Below are positions 8,143 to 8,953 of a stretch of 8,953 nt of DNA, piece by piece. The notes beneath the pieces were generated by a model. It saw nothing but the letters and a program-made list of their open reading frames with translations. It had not been told where the DNA came from and did no database searches. The stretch is from Pseudomonadota bacterium (GTDB lineage: Bacteria > Pseudomonadota > Alphaproteobacteria > Rhizobiales > Xanthobacteraceae). Positions within the stretch are counted from its first letter, which is position 1. Each line of letters begins with the position of its first letter. The position numbers and the translations under genes are program-made. The stretch is taken from NCBI GenBank assembly GCA_023442085.1, contig JAEZMT010000016.1, positions 1 to 8,953 of the forward strand, given 5' to 3'.

Positions 8143-8160
8143 GCCCGCCTTGCGGCGGCC
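8143..8160 (-). terminator. Possible tRNA-Leu 3' hairpin
   Basis: CCGCC (8145-8149) and GGCGG (8154-8158) form a five-pair stem, with loop GCAA on the minus strand (a GNRA tetraloop). One more pair follows outside a C/C mismatch. It starts 24 bases after the tRNA 3' end. There is no U-tract, so it may be a processing or stability element instead. Confidence 0.33.
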
Positions 8161-8183
8161 GGCGCGCGAACATGCGGCGGCAT

Positions 8184-8268
8184 TGGTGCGGGCGGAGGGT
8201 TTCGAACCCCCACGACTTGCGTCACGGGAACCTAAATCCCGCGCGTCTACCAGTTCCGCCACGCCCGC
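8184..8268 (-). tRNA. tRNA-Leu (anticodon UAG)
   Basis: This 85-base class II tRNA reads on the minus strand from 8268 to 8184 and decodes CUA, and by wobble other CUN codons. The acceptor stem GCGGGCG pairs perfectly with CGCCCGC. The anticodon stem CGGGA/TCCCG encloses the loop TTTAGGT, giving anticodon TAG. A long variable arm (around TGACGCAAGTCG) identifies a leucine-type tRNA. The T arm contains GGTTCGAAACC. Discriminator A and the 3' CCA are encoded (8184-8187). The nearest good promoter lies about 170 bases upstream at 8444-8472, which is long for a tRNA leader. Confidence 0.97.
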
Positions 8269-8738
8269 GGCCCCGTCTCGCCGAAGGCCCGTCGCACCCA
8301 AAGGCCCGACGCGCCCAAGCCATTCATGCCGGCGAAGGGAGATCGCACCCGGTATCGGCACCGACGCGCTTGAGCGCACGACGTCTCCGGGCACCGCTCC
8401 ACCGCTCGCGCACGAGGCCGCACGCGCCGTTCGGGTCGCGGCTTATATCATGCCCGTGCGGTCGCGCAGCAAGAAAATGGCGCCTGAGGCTGTGCTCTCC
8501 CGGTCTCCGCCCAAGCCACGGCAGGACGCCGCATTCAGACCCGATCCTAAGCCAACCGATAACAGGCCACGACCTCCGGAAACCATGCAATGCCAAGCTC
8601 CCGCTCGCATGCGCCGACGCATGGAATGGCTCCGGGCGGTGGCGAACCGACCGTTGGGGCGCAAACCTGACCAGCAAAGCCGCTTGCCCTTTTTCCGGCC
8701 GCGTAACATGGTCCCCCCACCCTGCCAGGAGATGCAGC
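8269..8738. other. Divergent intergenic region, no gene seen (470 bases)
   Basis: This separates tRNA-Leu (minus) from the Tat-exported protein gene (plus). The minus-strand frames crossing it run antisense into the plus-strand gene or have arginine-rich, unfamiliar content. It holds a minus-strand promoter candidate at 8444-8472, and a 6-bp repeat CCATGC/GCATGG (8583-8588, 8619-8624). I found no confident plus-strand promoter. TAACAT at 8704-8709 resembles a -10, but the TTGCCC ahead of it is only 14 bases away. Confidence 0.55.
8444..8472 (-). promoter_or_regulatory. Candidate sigma-70-type promoter reading toward tRNA-Leu
   Basis: The minus strand has TTGCTG (8467-8472), exactly 17 bases, then GATATA (8444-8449). 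Transcription would start near 8437, about 170 bases before tRNA-Leu. No closer promoter is visible. Either the tRNA has a long 5' leader, or a short unannotated RNA is made from here. Confidence 0.45.
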
Positions 8739-8953
8739 GTGAGCACGCCGATTCCCTCTCGTCGCACCGTTCTCAAGGGGGCTGCGGCCCTGTCGTTCGC
8801 CGGCGCTGCCGGTGCCATTTTGCCGGAATGGGCGCTGGCGCAGGGACAGGCCGCCGCCCCGGTGGCGCTCACAGCTGCCGAGGGTACGCGTCCGGCCATC
8901 GCCGGACAGGGCAACCTCGCACTCTTCAACGATTCCCTGCCGGGCCCGGTGCT
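8739..8953 (+). CDS. Tat-exported protein, probable multicopper oxidase, 3' part missing
   Basis: Only the first 71 codons are in the window; the gene continues past the right edge. The GTG at 8739 has an AGGAG site (8727-8731) with 7-base spacing, and the frame reads VSTPIPSRRTVLKGAAALSF. This is a twin-arginine signal peptide: SRRTVLK at 7-13, a hydrophobic Ala/Gly-rich stretch at about 15-28, and a likely cleavage after ALA at 32-34, before Gln35. The product should be exported folded across the inner membrane. The mature start includes LALFNDSLPGPVL. A phrase of this kind, ending in PGP plus a hydrophobic residue, opens the first cupredoxin domain of multicopper oxidases, and many of these are Tat substrates. 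The copper ligands lie outside the window, so the family is inferred. A SufI-like cupredoxin protein is the main alternative. It points away from the proteostasis cluster and appears unrelated to it. Confidence 0.62.
   Translation, partial: MSTPIPSRRTVLKGAAALSFAGAAGAILPEWALAQGQAAAPVALTAAEGTRPAIAGQGNLALFNDSLPGPV

Noticed and set aside
8324..8929. 201- and 88-codon minus-strand frames near the right end
   Set aside because: The longer one is antisense to the Tat-signal gene. Both are Arg/Ala/Ser-rich with no recognisable domain or ribosome-binding site.
8732..8953. ATG at 8732 as start of the right-end gene
   Set aside because: That frame yields an Arg/Cys/Gly-rich sequence with no signal peptide, while GTG at 8739 gives a clean Tat signal with an ideally spaced AGGAG.

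Overview
The window is chromosomal core DNA of a GC-rich alphaproteobacterium. The protein sequences and gene order fit the Hyphomicrobiales (Rhizobiales), possibly the Xanthobacter/Azorhizobium neighbourhood; this placement is recalled family resemblance, not a search result. All recognisable genes lie on the minus strand except the last, partial one. I see no mobile element, prophage, CRISPR array or undescribed system. The interest lies in the regulatory DNA between well-known genes.

Reading in the direction of transcription (right to left): tRNA-Leu(UAG) at 8184-8268; tig (trigger factor) at 6674-8026; clpP at 5939-6574; clpX at 4193-5461; lon at 1355-3775; hupB (HU DNA-binding protein) at 754-1032; and tRNA-Val(UAC) at 243-318. 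The order tig-clpP-clpX-lon-hupB is the same conserved protein quality-control cluster found in Escherichia coli. At the right edge a plus-strand gene starts at a GTG at 8739 and runs off the window. It encodes a Tat-exported protein, probably a multicopper oxidase.

The gaps inside the cluster are wide (99, 477, 417 and 322 bases), which suggests several transcription units rather than one tight operon. The best regulatory calls are a heat-shock (RpoH/sigma-32-type) promoter about 150 bases ahead of lon, a GC-rich hairpin terminator after clpP, a strong hairpin between tig and clpP, a 13-bp hairpin after lon, and a sigma-70-like promoter 15 to 20 bases ahead of tRNA-Val.

Functionally, trigger factor folds chains leaving the ribosome. 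ClpX unfolds tagged or damaged proteins and feeds them to the ClpP chamber, and Lon degrades misfolded and regulatory proteins on its own. HU compacts DNA. The two flanking tRNAs are ordinary and complete, both with encoded CCA ends.
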